Assembly (NCBI GenBank): GCA_945829235.1
Contig: CALZUA010000024.1
Coordinates: forward strand, 1 to 48,002
Source of the DNA: an uncultured Clostridia bacterium
GTDB taxonomy: Bacteria > Bacillota > Clostridia > Oscillospirales > Ruminococcaceae
Direction of reading: 5' to 3'
Length of the DNA: 48,002 bases
A program made the position numbers and the translations under genes. Every line of letters starts with the position of its first letter. The stretch's first letter is position 1. The notes beneath the pieces are model-generated. The model had not been told where the DNA came from. It was given only the letters and a program-made list of their open reading frames with translations, and did no database searches. Below, in pieces: positions 32,644 to 41,356 of this stretch.

Positions 32644-33984
32644 ATGTTTACAACCGAAGAAATCGCGAGAGTGACGGGTGGACGGCTCGAGGGCGAAAAC
32701 TGCGCTGTAACAAGCGTTTCCACGGACACGCGTTCAATCGGCGCGGGCGCGCTTTTTGTCGCGGTTAAGGGCGAGAGCTTTGACGGAAACGATTTTCTCG
32801 AAAATGCGTTCCAAAACGGCGCTGCGGCGGTTATGACCGAGCGCGATGAGCTGAATTTCACGACCGATAAGCCCGTGATTTTTGTCAGGGACACGCGCGC
32901 GGCACAGCTTGCTCTGGCGCGTTATTACCGCGATAAATTCAACCTGAAATTGTGCGGAGTGACCGGCTCTGTCGGCAAAACCTCAACCAAAGATATGATT
33001 TTCGCGGTGTTGTCGGCGCGGTTTAACACGCTGAAAACCGAGGGCAATTTCAACAACGATATCGGTCTGCCGCGCACGCTTTTTGGCTTGAACAACAGCT
33101 TTGACGCGGCTGTCATCGAGATGGGAATGAGCGACCTCGGCGAAATCAGCGCGCTGTCGAAAGCCGCGCACCCGAATGCTGCGGTTATCACGAACATCGG
33201 TTTCTGCCACATCGAGAACCTCAAAACGCAGGAAAATATCCTCAAAGCGAAGCTCGAAATCCTTGACGGAGCGGACGAAAATGCACCTCTTATTCTTTGC
33301 GGCGAGGACGAGCTTTTGAACACCGTGAAGCTTGACAGAAAGCTGATTCGCTACGGTTTCGGCAAGCAAAATGATGTGTACGCAGACGATATTTCTTCAA
33401 CGGAAAACGGCGAGAAATTCACCCTGCATTACGGAGGGAAAGCGTACTCGGCTCAAGTACCCGTTGTCGGTGAACACCACATTTTAAACGCTCTCGCGGC
33501 GTTTTGCGTTGGTATCGAATTTGGTTTGACACCCGAAGAAATCGTGCCCGCGTTTATGAATTACAGCGCCTCGGGAATGAGGCAGAAAATCGAGCAACGC
33601 GGCGATGTGACGGTAATTCTCGACTGCTACAACGCTTCGCCGACCTCGATGGAAAGCTCGCTCGGAGTTCTCGGACGAATGAACGGACGGAAAATCGCGG
33701 TGCTCGGGGATATGCTGGAGCTTGGCGCGATGTCAAAACAGCTTCACGCGGGGGTTGCGGAGTTTGTCGAGAAAAACGCGGATTTGTGCTTCTTGTTCGG
33801 CACGGAGATGAAAGCATTGCGCGACGAGCTGTTCAAGCGGGAATTTCCCGTGTTCCACAGCGAAAACAAGAGCGAGCTAACACAGCTTCTGTTGCAGAAT
33901 TTGAAGAGCGGCGACGCGGTTTTGTTTAAAGGAAGCCGCGGAATGAAGATGGAAGAAATCGCGGAAAAGGTTGGTAAAAGATGA
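32644..33984 (+). CDS. murF: UDP-MurNAc-tripeptide-D-Ala-D-Ala ligase MurF
   Basis: A 446-residue Mur ligase that attaches D-Ala-D-Ala. GVTGSVGKTSTKDMI is the P-loop, FNNDIGLPRTLFGLN and IEMGMSDLGEI are MurF-typical, and DCYNASPTSMESSLG is the C-terminal domain signature. The ATG at 32644 (MFTTEEIARVTGG) is chosen over 32608 because homologues start at the same residue; the upstream option lies in repeat-derived spacer. Its stop overlaps mraY by ATGA. Confidence 0.95.
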   Translation: MFTTEEIARVTGGRLEGENCAVTSVSTDTRSIGAGALFVAVKGESFDGNDFLENAFQNGAAAVMTERDELNFTTDKPVIFVRDTRAAQLALARYYRDKFNLKLCGVTGSVGKTSTKDMIFAVLSARFNTLKTEGNFNNDIGLPRTLFGLNNSFDAAVIEMGMSDLGEISALSKAAHPNAAVITNIGFCHIENLKTQENILKAKLEILDGADENAPLILCGEDELLNTVKLDRKLIRYGFGKQNDVYADDISSTENGEKFTLHYGGKAYSAQVPVVGEHHILNALAAFCVGIEFGLTPEEIVPAFMNYSASGMRQKIEQRGDVTVILDCYNASPTSMESSLGVLGRMNGRKIAVLGDMLELGAMSKQLHAGVAEFVEKNADLCFLFGTEMKALRDELFKREFPVFHSENKSELTQLLLQNLKSGDAVLFKGSRGMKMEEIAEKVGKR

Positions 33985-35012
33985 TTTTAACGAGTTCAAT
34001 AGCGGCGGCTGCGGCGTTTCTGATAACGTGGCTTGTGGGGATTTTTCTGATACCGCTTCTGCACAAGCTGAAGTACGGACAGACAATCCTCGATATCGGA
34101 CCCAAATGGCACAAAGCGAAAAAAGAGGGCACGCCGACAATGGGCGGAATTTCGTTTATTTTCGCGGTGAGCGTCTGCTTTGCTGTGGGAATGATAGTTT
34201 TCGCGTTCACCGGCGCGGATTTTACGGGCGCGGGAAAACGCGAGCTTATCGTTTCGGTATCGGGAATGATAATGGCGGTTTTGTTCGGATTTGTGGGATT
34301 TCTCGATGACTTCATCAAGGTTCGCAAAAAGCGCAACGAGGGCTTAACGCCGATACAGAAAATCATCTTGCAGGTAATGATAATCGCGGCTTATTTTACG
34401 ACAATTTACATCAGCGGCTTTGCAAGCACGGTGATATCATTCCCGGGCGGCGCGCAGTGGGATATGGGCTTGTTCTATTACCCGGTTATGGGACTCGGCA
34501 TTTTGTACATTGTAAACGCGGTTAACCTCACGGACGGAATTGACGGGCTTTGCTCATCGGTGACGGTAATTTACGCGGCGGCGTTTGCGGTGATTTCGGG
34601 ATTGCTCGGAATGTTCGGCGAAACGCTGATTGCTTTCTGCACGGCGGGCGCGCTGTTGGGCTTTCTTATGTGGAATTTCCCGCCTGCAAAGGTGTTTATG
34701 GGCGACACCGGCTCTATGTTTTTGGGAGGAGTTGTGTGTGCGCTGGGAGTTGGGTGCAAGACGGAATTTCTGATGGTTATCGCGGGAATTGTGTATATTC
34801 TCGAAGCGCTCTCGGTGCTGATACAGACGACCGTGTTCAAGATAACGAAGAAAATTCACCACACCAAAGAGGGCAAGCGCCTGTTCAAGATGACGCCCAT
34901 TCACCATCATTTCGAGATGAGCGGTTGGAGCGAGCTGAAGATTGACGCGGTGTTCACGTTTACGGCGGTGCTTTTCGGAGCTTTGGCGGTAGTTTTTGCA
35001 ATGATGATGTAG
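33981..35012 (+). CDS. mraY: Phospho-N-acetylmuramoyl-pentapeptide-transferase MraY
   Basis: A 343-residue, ten-helix membrane enzyme transferring phospho-MurNAc-pentapeptide to undecaprenyl phosphate to form lipid I. Motifs seen: KEGTPTMGGISF, FLDDFIKVRKKRNEGLTP with the Asp pair, AVNLTDGIDGL, FMGDTGSMFLGG and the His-rich TPIHHHFEMSGWSE. Length is normal. The usual next gene, murD, is missing: ftsW follows after 21 bp. Confidence 0.96.
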   Translation: MILTSSIAAAAAFLITWLVGIFLIPLLHKLKYGQTILDIGPKWHKAKKEGTPTMGGISFIFAVSVCFAVGMIVFAFTGADFTGAGKRELIVSVSGMIMAVLFGFVGFLDDFIKVRKKRNEGLTPIQKIILQVMIIAAYFTTIYISGFASTVISFPGGAQWDMGLFYYPVMGLGILYIVNAVNLTDGIDGLCSSVTVIYAAAFAVISGLLGMFGETLIAFCTAGALLGFLMWNFPPAKVFMGDTGSMFLGGVVCALGVGCKTEFLMVIAGIVYILEALSVLIQTTVFKITKKIHHTKEGKRLFKMTPIHHHFEMSGWSELKIDAVFTFTAVLFGALAVVFAMMM

Positions 35013-35033
35013 TTTACGCGAAAAGAGGTAAGT

Positions 35034-36356
35034 ATGGGGCAACAAATCAGACCAAATTCCGCGGCAAGACAGGTTAGCGCGAATGGTTCGCACGGGCAAA
35101 AAGTTGCCAAAAAGCCGCCTGTTAATCAGCCGAAAGCGACCGAGAGCGCGAAAAAGCTGACGGGAAAGCAGGTCAAAAAGAAGACCGACGACCCGAACAA
35201 AATTCGCTTTTTCAGCTTTCACGGGCGAGTGGATATGCCGATGACGGTTATCATTTTCGTGCTGTTGGTGTTTGGGATAACGATGATGTTTTCCGCAGGA
35301 CACGCGCAGTCGTGGCTTGACAACGAGGGCGACAGCTACGCTTACACGGTGAAGCAGATAATCGCCGCGGGAATCGGACTTGCGGGAATGTTTGTGTTGT
35401 GTTTTATGGATTACCGCGTGCTGAGGCGGGAATTTTCGGCATTTGGCGGGAAACTCAAGTTCACGCTCGCGCATTTAATTCTCGCCATAACAATGTTCCT
35501 GAATTTCCTCTGCCTGCCGTTCGGAGTGGCGGCGGAGGGCGACCAGAAGCGCTGGCTGAAAGTACCGGTTTTCGGTACATTCCAGCCGTCGGACTTTTTG
35601 AAAGTCGGGCTGATAATCTTTATGGCGTACTATATCCACAAAAATTTCGACAAAATCCGCAGTTTTTGGGTTGGAATAGTGAAGCCGGGAATTTTGTTTC
35701 TGGCGATAGTTTTCATAATGATTGTCATTCAGTCGCATATGTCGGGATTGCTGATAATGACGGCGGTGTGCGCGGTTATGCTGTTTGTGGGCGGGATAAA
35801 TATGAAGCCTGTCATACCGGTTGCGATTGCGCTTGTGGTTATCGTCATCATCGGCGTATCGCTTTCGGGATTTGACTATTTCGGCGACCGAGTAAAGTTT
35901 ATGGACCCGCTTTCCGAGCCGGGCGACCGCTCTTATCAGAACTACCAGTCGGCGCTGGCAATCGGTTCGGGCGGAATTTGGGGCAAGGGCTTCGGCAACT
36001 CAACCCAAAAATACTTCTACCTCCCCTTCGCGCAGAACGACTTTGTTTACGCGGTTTTGTGCGAGGAATTCGGGCTGGTTGGCGGCGCGGTTGTAATTTT
36101 GCTGTTCGTGATTTTTGTAATGCGCGGCTTCACGATAGCATCGCACGCGGAGGACCGCTTCGGCTGCCTTATGGCAACGGGAATTACATTTCACATCGGT
36201 TTGCAAGCGCTGCTGAATATCGGCGTAAACCTGTGCTGTGTGCCGAACACGGGCATTTCGATGCCGTTTTTCAGCTATGGCGGCACGGCGCTGATGATAC
36301 AGCTGTGGGAAATGGGGCTGTTGCTCGCGGTGAGCAAGCGCGCGAAGCTGAACTAG
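35034..36356 (+). CDS. ftsW: FtsW/SpoVE-type SEDS peptidoglycan polymerase
   Basis: A 440-residue SEDS glycosyltransferase with about ten membrane segments, expected to pair with the SpoVD-like PBP. The conserved PNTGISMPFFSYGGTALM lies near the C-terminus and AILCEEFGLVGG-type YAVLCEEFGLVGG precedes it. Residues 1-60 form an extra basic, disordered tail containing AKKPPV, a hexapeptide that also occurs in the DivIB tail. The ATG start has AAGAGGT upstream. FtsW is preferred over RodA from its dcw location. Its 3' end appears to be the first unit of the repeats that follow. Confidence 0.92.
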   Translation: MGQQIRPNSAARQVSANGSHGQKVAKKPPVNQPKATESAKKLTGKQVKKKTDDPNKIRFFSFHGRVDMPMTVIIFVLLVFGITMMFSAGHAQSWLDNEGDSYAYTVKQIIAAGIGLAGMFVLCFMDYRVLRREFSAFGGKLKFTLAHLILAITMFLNFLCLPFGVAAEGDQKRWLKVPVFGTFQPSDFLKVGLIIFMAYYIHKNFDKIRSFWVGIVKPGILFLAIVFIMIVIQSHMSGLLIMTAVCAVMLFVGGINMKPVIPVAIALVVIVIIGVSLSGFDYFGDRVKFMDPLSEPGDRSYQNYQSALAIGSGGIWGKGFGNSTQKYFYLPFAQNDFVYAVLCEEFGLVGGAVVILLFVIFVMRGFTIASHAEDRFGCLMATGITFHIGLQALLNIGVNLCCVPNTGISMPFFSYGGTALMIQLWEMGLLLAVSKRAKLN

Positions 36357-36610
36357 CGCGAACCCGCTCCACGAGCGGATTTGTGGCAACATTGAACGCT
36401 CGATAATAAGCAAGCAAATTCCCGCGAACTCGTTGCCGAGCAATGCGAACCCGCTCCACGAGCGAATTTGCGGTAACGTTGAACTCGCTCAGAAAAATAG
36501 GCGAAAACCCGTTTCGTGCAACGTTAAACTCGGGACAACGAGCAAGCAAATTCCGCGAACTTGGTTCTCGAGCATCGCAAACCCGCTCCACGAGCGAATT
36601 TGCGGGTTGA
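36331..36610 (+). repeat. Degenerate repeats in the ftsW-murG spacer
   Basis: AACCCGCTCCACGAGCG occurs at 36361 and 36448 and again at 36580, each preceded by GAGCAAGC-like and GAACT-like blocks; the first unit begins inside the last ftsW codons. Between them AACGTTGAACTCGCTC and CAACGTTAAACTCG resemble blocks in the murG-murA spacer. No gene is seen in 36357-36668. Confidence 0.8.
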
Positions 36611-36668
36611 ACAAAACGTCAATTTGACAAAAACCACAAGGTTGAAAATAAACAAAAAAGGTGATAAG

Positions 36669-37805
36669 ATGAGAGTACTTTTTGCGGCAGGCGGAACGGC
36701 GGGGCACATAAACCCGGCGCTTGCGATTGCGGATAAGCTCACGGCAACGTTTCCCGAAACGCAGGTGTTGTTTGTTGGCAAGCCCGATGGTATGGAGAAA
36801 AAGCTCGTGGGGAAAGCGGGCTATGATTTCGTTGGCGTGGATATGTACGGCTTTGAGCGCGGTTTTTCGCCGAAAAGTCTGGTGCACAACGTCAAGGCGG
36901 CGTATTGCTATTTTATCTCGGCAAAGCGCTCTGTAAAGCGGATTATTAAGGAGTACAAGCCCGATTTGGCGATAGGAACGGGCGGTTACGTCACGGCAAC
37001 CGTGCTGTCGCAGGCAAGCGCGATGAAGATTTTGACGATAACGCACGAGAGCAATTCTTACCCCGGAATGGCAACAAAAATGCTGTCAACGCGCGCGGAT
37101 AAGGTGCTCTTGGCAACCGAGGACGCAAAAAAGCACCTGAAGGACGCGTCGCGGTGCATTGTGACGGGAAACCCGCTTCGCACGAACATACCGATTGAGG
37201 AGCGGACGGCCGCGAAAAAGCGGCTTGGCTTGTCGGACGATTTCACGGTGCTGTCGTTCGGGGGAAGCCTTGGCGCAAACCGCATAACAAACGCGGTTGC
37301 CGAGCTTATTGCGTGGGAAAACAAGACCGGCAAAATCAACCACATTCACTCCTACGGGAGCAAAAACAAGGAGATTTTTGCCGAAGCGCTTGACAAAAAC
37401 GGCGTTGCAAAGGACGAGAAGCGGCACATTTTCCGCGATTACATCGACAATATGTACACTTGTATGAGCGCGGCGGATCTGATAATATCGCGTGCGGGCG
37501 CGATGACGATAACGGAGCTTACGGAAATCGGCAGGGCATCGATACTTGTGCCGTACCCTGCGGCGGCGGAAAATCACCAATTCTACAACGCGAAAACGCT
37601 TGCCGACAAGAACGCGGCGATAATAATCGAGGACGCGGAGTTGACGGGCGAGAGCCTTATCAAGACGGTTTCCGAGTTGTATGAGAACCGCGCACGGTTG
37701 CTTGAAATGGAGCAAAACGCGCACAATCAGAGGAAGTCGGACGCGGCGGGAAAAATTCTCGGCGAGATAATTGATTTGGTTGGCGAGGAGAAGTTGCTGA
37801 AGTAG
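36669..37805 (+). CDS. murG: Lipid II-forming GlcNAc transferase MurG
   Basis: A 378-residue GT-B glycosyltransferase adding GlcNAc to lipid I on the inner membrane face. FAAGGTAGHINPALAIAD is the N-terminal glycine loop, FGGSLGANRITNAV the second loop, and ISRAGAMTITELTEIGRAS with PYPAAAENHQFYNA the UDP-GlcNAc site. The ATG at 36669 has AAGGTG upstream; an in-frame extension to 36561 reads through the spacer repeats and is rejected. Length is normal. Confidence 0.96.
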   Translation: MRVLFAAGGTAGHINPALAIADKLTATFPETQVLFVGKPDGMEKKLVGKAGYDFVGVDMYGFERGFSPKSLVHNVKAAYCYFISAKRSVKRIIKEYKPDLAIGTGGYVTATVLSQASAMKILTITHESNSYPGMATKMLSTRADKVLLATEDAKKHLKDASRCIVTGNPLRTNIPIEERTAAKKRLGLSDDFTVLSFGGSLGANRITNAVAELIAWENKTGKINHIHSYGSKNKEIFAEALDKNGVAKDEKRHIFRDYIDNMYTCMSAADLIISRAGAMTITELTEIGRASILVPYPAAAENHQFYNAKTLADKNAAIIIEDAELTGESLIKTVSELYENRARLLEMEQNAHNQRKSDAAGKILGEIIDLVGEEKLLK

Positions 37806-37838
37806 CTTTGCATATCCCGCCAGCTTGCGGCTTTTTGG

Positions 37839-38118
37839 CAACGCGGGGAGTTCTCGACAATCAAATTGGCGTTTTTCCGTACAACGTGGGGAGTTCCCGA
37901 CAACCAAATCAGTGCGGATTTTCGTGCAACGTTGCTCGCTCCCGATAACCAACCTCGCGATTTTGGGTGCAACTCGGAACGTGATTTTGTGCAATTTATC
38001 GCGTGTTTTTGTTGCCAACTTGCCCAACCGCTAACCGCAATCGTGAATTTCACGATAAGGCGTGTTTTCGGCAATTTGAAGCAGATTTTCGCGCAACGTT
38101 GCTCGCTCCCGACAACCA
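37839..38118 (+). repeat. Degenerate 43-45 bp repeats in the murG-murA spacer
   Basis: Units start with CAACG at 37839, 37882, 37927 and 37970, with another good match at 38094. The core is CAACGTTGCTCGCTCCCGAC followed by AACCA; two units contain the palindrome GCAACGTTGC. No gene is seen in 37806-38259. Confidence 0.8.
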
Positions 38119-38259
38119 CCCCCGCAAGTAAATCGGCGCAAGCTGATTGAACGAAAAAGACTTCCCGATTACAGGCGGTCAAAATCCGCACGAAAAATTT
38201 TCACCCAATTCAGCGATTCGACATATATTGCTGTATGCGAACGCTGAAAGGGTGATTTT

Positions 38260-39525
38260 ATGGACAATCGGCAAAGGCTGATAATAAACGGCGGAAAAAG
38301 GCTGGAAGGTGAATTGCGGGTACAGGGCGCGAAGAACAGCGCTCTTCCGCTTTTGTCGGCGGCGGTTCTGGCGCACGGCGAGAGCGTGTTCCACAATTGT
38401 CCGCAGTTATCGGACGCAGATGCCGCGTGCCGCATTCTGACAAAGCTTGGGTGCAAGTGCCAGAGAAACGCGGACACGGTTATCGTTGACGCGACAAATG
38501 TTGTGGGAAACGAGATTCCCGATAATCTGATGCGGGAAATGCGCGGGAGCATTGTTTTTCTCGGGTCAATTCTCGGGAGAACAGGGCGGTGCCGACTGTC
38601 GTTTCCGGGCGGCTGCGAGCTGGGTGCAAGACCGATTGATTTGCACCTGTCGGCGTTGCGGCAAATGGGCGCGGAGATTACCGAGGAGCACGGTTATCTT
38701 GACTGCAAAGCGCCATCGGGATTGCGCGGGGCGAAGATAACGCTCTCGTTCCCATCGGTTGGGGCAACCGAAAACATTCTGCTTGCGGCGGCAACGGCGA
38801 AGGGTTACACCGAAATCCACAACGCCGCGCGAGAGCCTGAAATCATTGACCTTGCGGATTGCCTGAACAAATTCGGCGCGAAAATTCGCGGCGCAGGGGA
38901 AAGTGTGATTGAGGCAGAGGGCGTGGGGCGGTTGTCGGCGGGTGAACACACGGTGATTCCCGACAGAATTGTCGCGGGAACTTACCTTTGTGCGGCGGCA
39001 ATAACTCGCGGCGAGATTATTCTGACGAATTGCACTCCGCAACACATGAACGGCTTCACACCAGTGCTTGAGGCAATGGGCGCGAGCATTTACAGCTACG
39101 GCGGCGGGAAAATGTACCTGAATTGCAAGAAGCGGATACAAGCGCCGCCGACGATAAGGACGATGCCGTACCCGGGCTTTCCAACGGACATTCAGGCACC
39201 GTTCACCGCATTGTGTTCAACAGCGGAAGGAACGTCTGTGTTCGTGGAAACAATCTTCGAGAACCGTTTTCGGCACATCTCGGAACTGGTGCGGTTAGGC
39301 GCATCGATAAAGGTTGAGGGCAGGGTATGCGTGGTTGAGGGCGTGAAAACGTTGTCAGGAGCGAAGCTGAGGGCGGCGGAGTTGCGCGGCGGCGCGGCGC
39401 TTGTGATAGCGGCGTTGGCGGCGGAAGGCACGAGCGAAATCTCCGGCGTGAGCTACATCGAGCGCGGCTACGAGAGCATCGAAACGGCTTTGCGGTCGGT
39501 TGGCGCGGACATCAAGAAGGTTTAG
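38260..39525 (+). CDS. murA: UDP-GlcNAc enolpyruvyl transferase MurA
   Basis: A 421-residue enzyme for the first committed step of peptidoglycan synthesis. It starts MDNRQRLIINGGKRLEGELR, with the PEP-site lysine and asparagine in RVQGAKNSALPLL. The catalytic, fosfomycin-reactive cysteine is present in FPGGCELGARPIDLHL, so the enzyme should be fosfomycin sensitive at this position. RTMPYPGFPTDIQAPF is another conserved segment. ATG start with AAAGGGTG upstream. It occupies the place where murB often sits. Confidence 0.96.
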   Translation: MDNRQRLIINGGKRLEGELRVQGAKNSALPLLSAAVLAHGESVFHNCPQLSDADAACRILTKLGCKCQRNADTVIVDATNVVGNEIPDNLMREMRGSIVFLGSILGRTGRCRLSFPGGCELGARPIDLHLSALRQMGAEITEEHGYLDCKAPSGLRGAKITLSFPSVGATENILLAAATAKGYTEIHNAAREPEIIDLADCLNKFGAKIRGAGESVIEAEGVGRLSAGEHTVIPDRIVAGTYLCAAAITRGEIILTNCTPQHMNGFTPVLEAMGASIYSYGGGKMYLNCKKRIQAPPTIRTMPYPGFPTDIQAPFTALCSTAEGTSVFVETIFENRFRHISELVRLGASIKVEGRVCVVEGVKTLSGAKLRAAELRGGAALVIAALAAEGTSEISGVSYIERGYESIETALRSVGADIKKV

Positions 39526-39715
39526 AAACCGCATTGCCAAGCGGTTTGAGAAACTCGCGCCGAGCAATCAACCGAGCGTTCTCACAACAACGTTTGAGAA
39601 GTCGCAACCCGCGCTAAAAAGCGGTTTTGAACAACAATCACGTTTTGCAATCAACCGAGCAAAGTCGCGTTGCAATCTTGCAAAAAGCCAACAACCTGCG
39701 CTACCAAGCGGTTTA
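39526..39715 (+). repeat. Degenerate repeats in the murA-divIB spacer
   Basis: AAGCGGTTT-like blocks recur (about 39540, 39616, 39706), as do CAATCAACCGAGC (about 39566 and 39651) and GTTTGAGAA (about 39545 and 39590). The left part aligns with the murE-murF spacer. No gene is seen. Confidence 0.75.
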
Positions 39716-39754
39716 CAACGATAACATAACAAGATATTTTGAGGAAGTGAAACG

Positions 39755-41167
39755 ATGATAGGGAAGAAAAAAACGGAGCAAAAACCGAGTGCCGTAAATA
39801 ACAGCAAGCGTGTGGGAAATTCTCGGAAAAGCGCTCCACAAAGCGGTTTGCGGGGCGCTGAAAAGGGCGCAGTTTCCACAAATTCCGCGAAAAAGCCACC
39901 TGTCAAAAGTGAGCAAAATCCTCAAAATCCGAGCAAGAATTTGCAGAATAATCGCGTTTCGCAAAATCGTGTAAATCCCGCTCAAAATCGAGATGCCCGT
40001 GGATTGTCAAATCCTCCCAAAAGCACGCAAAGCGGCTCTGCAAGCGGGAAGAAACGACTTAAACTTGGCAAGAAATCCAAAAAAATAGCAAAAGCCCCGA
40101 TGAACAGGCAGACCTCGTTGAACGGAAAAAACGGCAACACAACGCGCGTTACTCCGAACAGCACCTCGAACAGTCGCACTGCGAACGCTCAAAACCGTCC
40201 TGCCGCGCAACCTCCGCGTAGCCCCGCAAAGCCCGTGAATGAGCAGGCGCGCAAGGCGGTCGACAGGGCGGCACTCGCGAAAACGAGCGCGGGTGCTTCG
40301 GAAAAGAAGCGTCCTTATCGCGGCGGAAATTACACGTTGTATTTCGTTTTGGCGGCAATTGTTGTCGGCATTGTGATGGCGATTTTGTCGAACACCGTGC
40401 TGTTCAAGTGCGGCACAATCGAGGTTACCGGCACAACCCGCTACACCGCCGAGGAAATTATTGCCGCAACCGGCGTTAAAACGGGCGACAATCTTCTGCA
40501 CGTTGACGCGAAAAAGGCTGAGAACGGCGTGATGAACGCGTTTGCGTTTGTGGACAAGGTTGCCGTCAAGAAACAATACCCGACGAAAATTGTCATCGAG
40601 ATAACCGAAGCTCAAAACTGGTTCGCGCTCAATCAGGGCGGGAAAAATGTTGTTATATCGCGCGGTGGGAGGGTGCTCGGGGCAATTCCTGCGGACGGGC
40701 TGGTTGTTGTCAAGGGATTTGAGGCGGAGAGCCTTGAAACGGGCAGTCGGCTCAACTCAAAGGTTGATGCGAAAAACAAAATTATAATGGAAATTTTTGA
40801 AACTGCTGAGAAGGTTGGCTTGGCGAACGTCACCGAAATCGACCTCATGGACCGTTTTTCCATCAAGATAACCGTTGATAACAGAATTGTCCTCAACCTC
40901 GGCTCGTCCGTTCAGCTTGAGAGCAAGCTCCGCGTCGGACAAGCGCTGATTGAGAAGGAAATCGCCGAGGACGAGCACGTTTCGGTGCTGTTGAGCAATC
41001 CGGAGAAGGTTGCCGTGGAGAGCCTTTCGCGCGGTCAAAAGCCGGTTCACTCGACAACCGAGAGTTCTGCTCAATCGACCGAGAATCCCACTCAATCGGA
41101 AAGCTCTGATAACGAGCAAAATTCCGCTGAAGCTCAACCCGATTCGCAATCTTCGACAGCTGAATAA
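39755..41167 (+). CDS. divIB: DivIB/FtsQ-type division protein
   Basis: A 470-residue bitopic protein. A very long basic, Asn/Gln/Ser-rich cytoplasmic region (about 1-192) precedes one membrane segment (about 194-215), a POTRA domain (GTIEVTGTTRYTAEEIIAAT, about 220-240), a beta domain and an acidic, Ser/Gln-rich tail (about 425-470). DivIB stabilises FtsL-DivIC at the septum. The cytoplasmic part is much longer than the roughly 30 residues of Bacillus DivIB. It carries AKKPPV, shared with the FtsW tail. The ATG start has GAGGAAGTG upstream. It is the last gene before the ftsZ promoter. Confidence 0.9.
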   Translation: MIGKKKTEQKPSAVNNSKRVGNSRKSAPQSGLRGAEKGAVSTNSAKKPPVKSEQNPQNPSKNLQNNRVSQNRVNPAQNRDARGLSNPPKSTQSGSASGKKRLKLGKKSKKIAKAPMNRQTSLNGKNGNTTRVTPNSTSNSRTANAQNRPAAQPPRSPAKPVNEQARKAVDRAALAKTSAGASEKKRPYRGGNYTLYFVLAAIVVGIVMAILSNTVLFKCGTIEVTGTTRYTAEEIIAATGVKTGDNLLHVDAKKAENGVMNAFAFVDKVAVKKQYPTKIVIEITEAQNWFALNQGGKNVVISRGGRVLGAIPADGLVVVKGFEAESLETGSRLNSKVDAKNKIIMEIFETAEKVGLANVTEIDLMDRFSIKITVDNRIVLNLGSSVQLESKLRVGQALIEKEIAEDEHVSVLLSNPEKVAVESLSRGQKPVHSTTESSAQSTENPTQSESSDNEQNSAEAQPDSQSSTAE

Positions 41168-41185
41168 AAAAATTTAAAAAAGAGG

Positions 41186-41214
41186 TTGCAATTTGGTTTT
41201 AAATGTGTTATAAT
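41186..41214 (+). promoter_or_regulatory. Sigma-A-type promoter for ftsZ
   Basis: TTGCAA, 17 bp spacer, TATAAT. It predicts a leader of about 135 nt, in which AAACAG (about 41259) and CTGTTT (about 41288) can pair. Allows ftsZ expression independent of the upstream operon. Confidence 0.82.
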
Positions 41215-41356
41215 GAATAGTAGTGCTTTATATTAGTTTTGAAATATGTTGTCCTAAAACAGTTTGGTTCAACGATATTTGGATTGGCTGTTTCACGGAT
41301 ATTGTTTAAATGCGTCATCAGGCGCGGCTATATAAAATTCGGGGAGGAAAAAAGCA

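Noticed and set aside
37839-38118. CRISPR array in the murG-murA spacer
   Set aside because: Repeats are degenerate over their full length with no unique spacers of constant size, and no cas gene is present.
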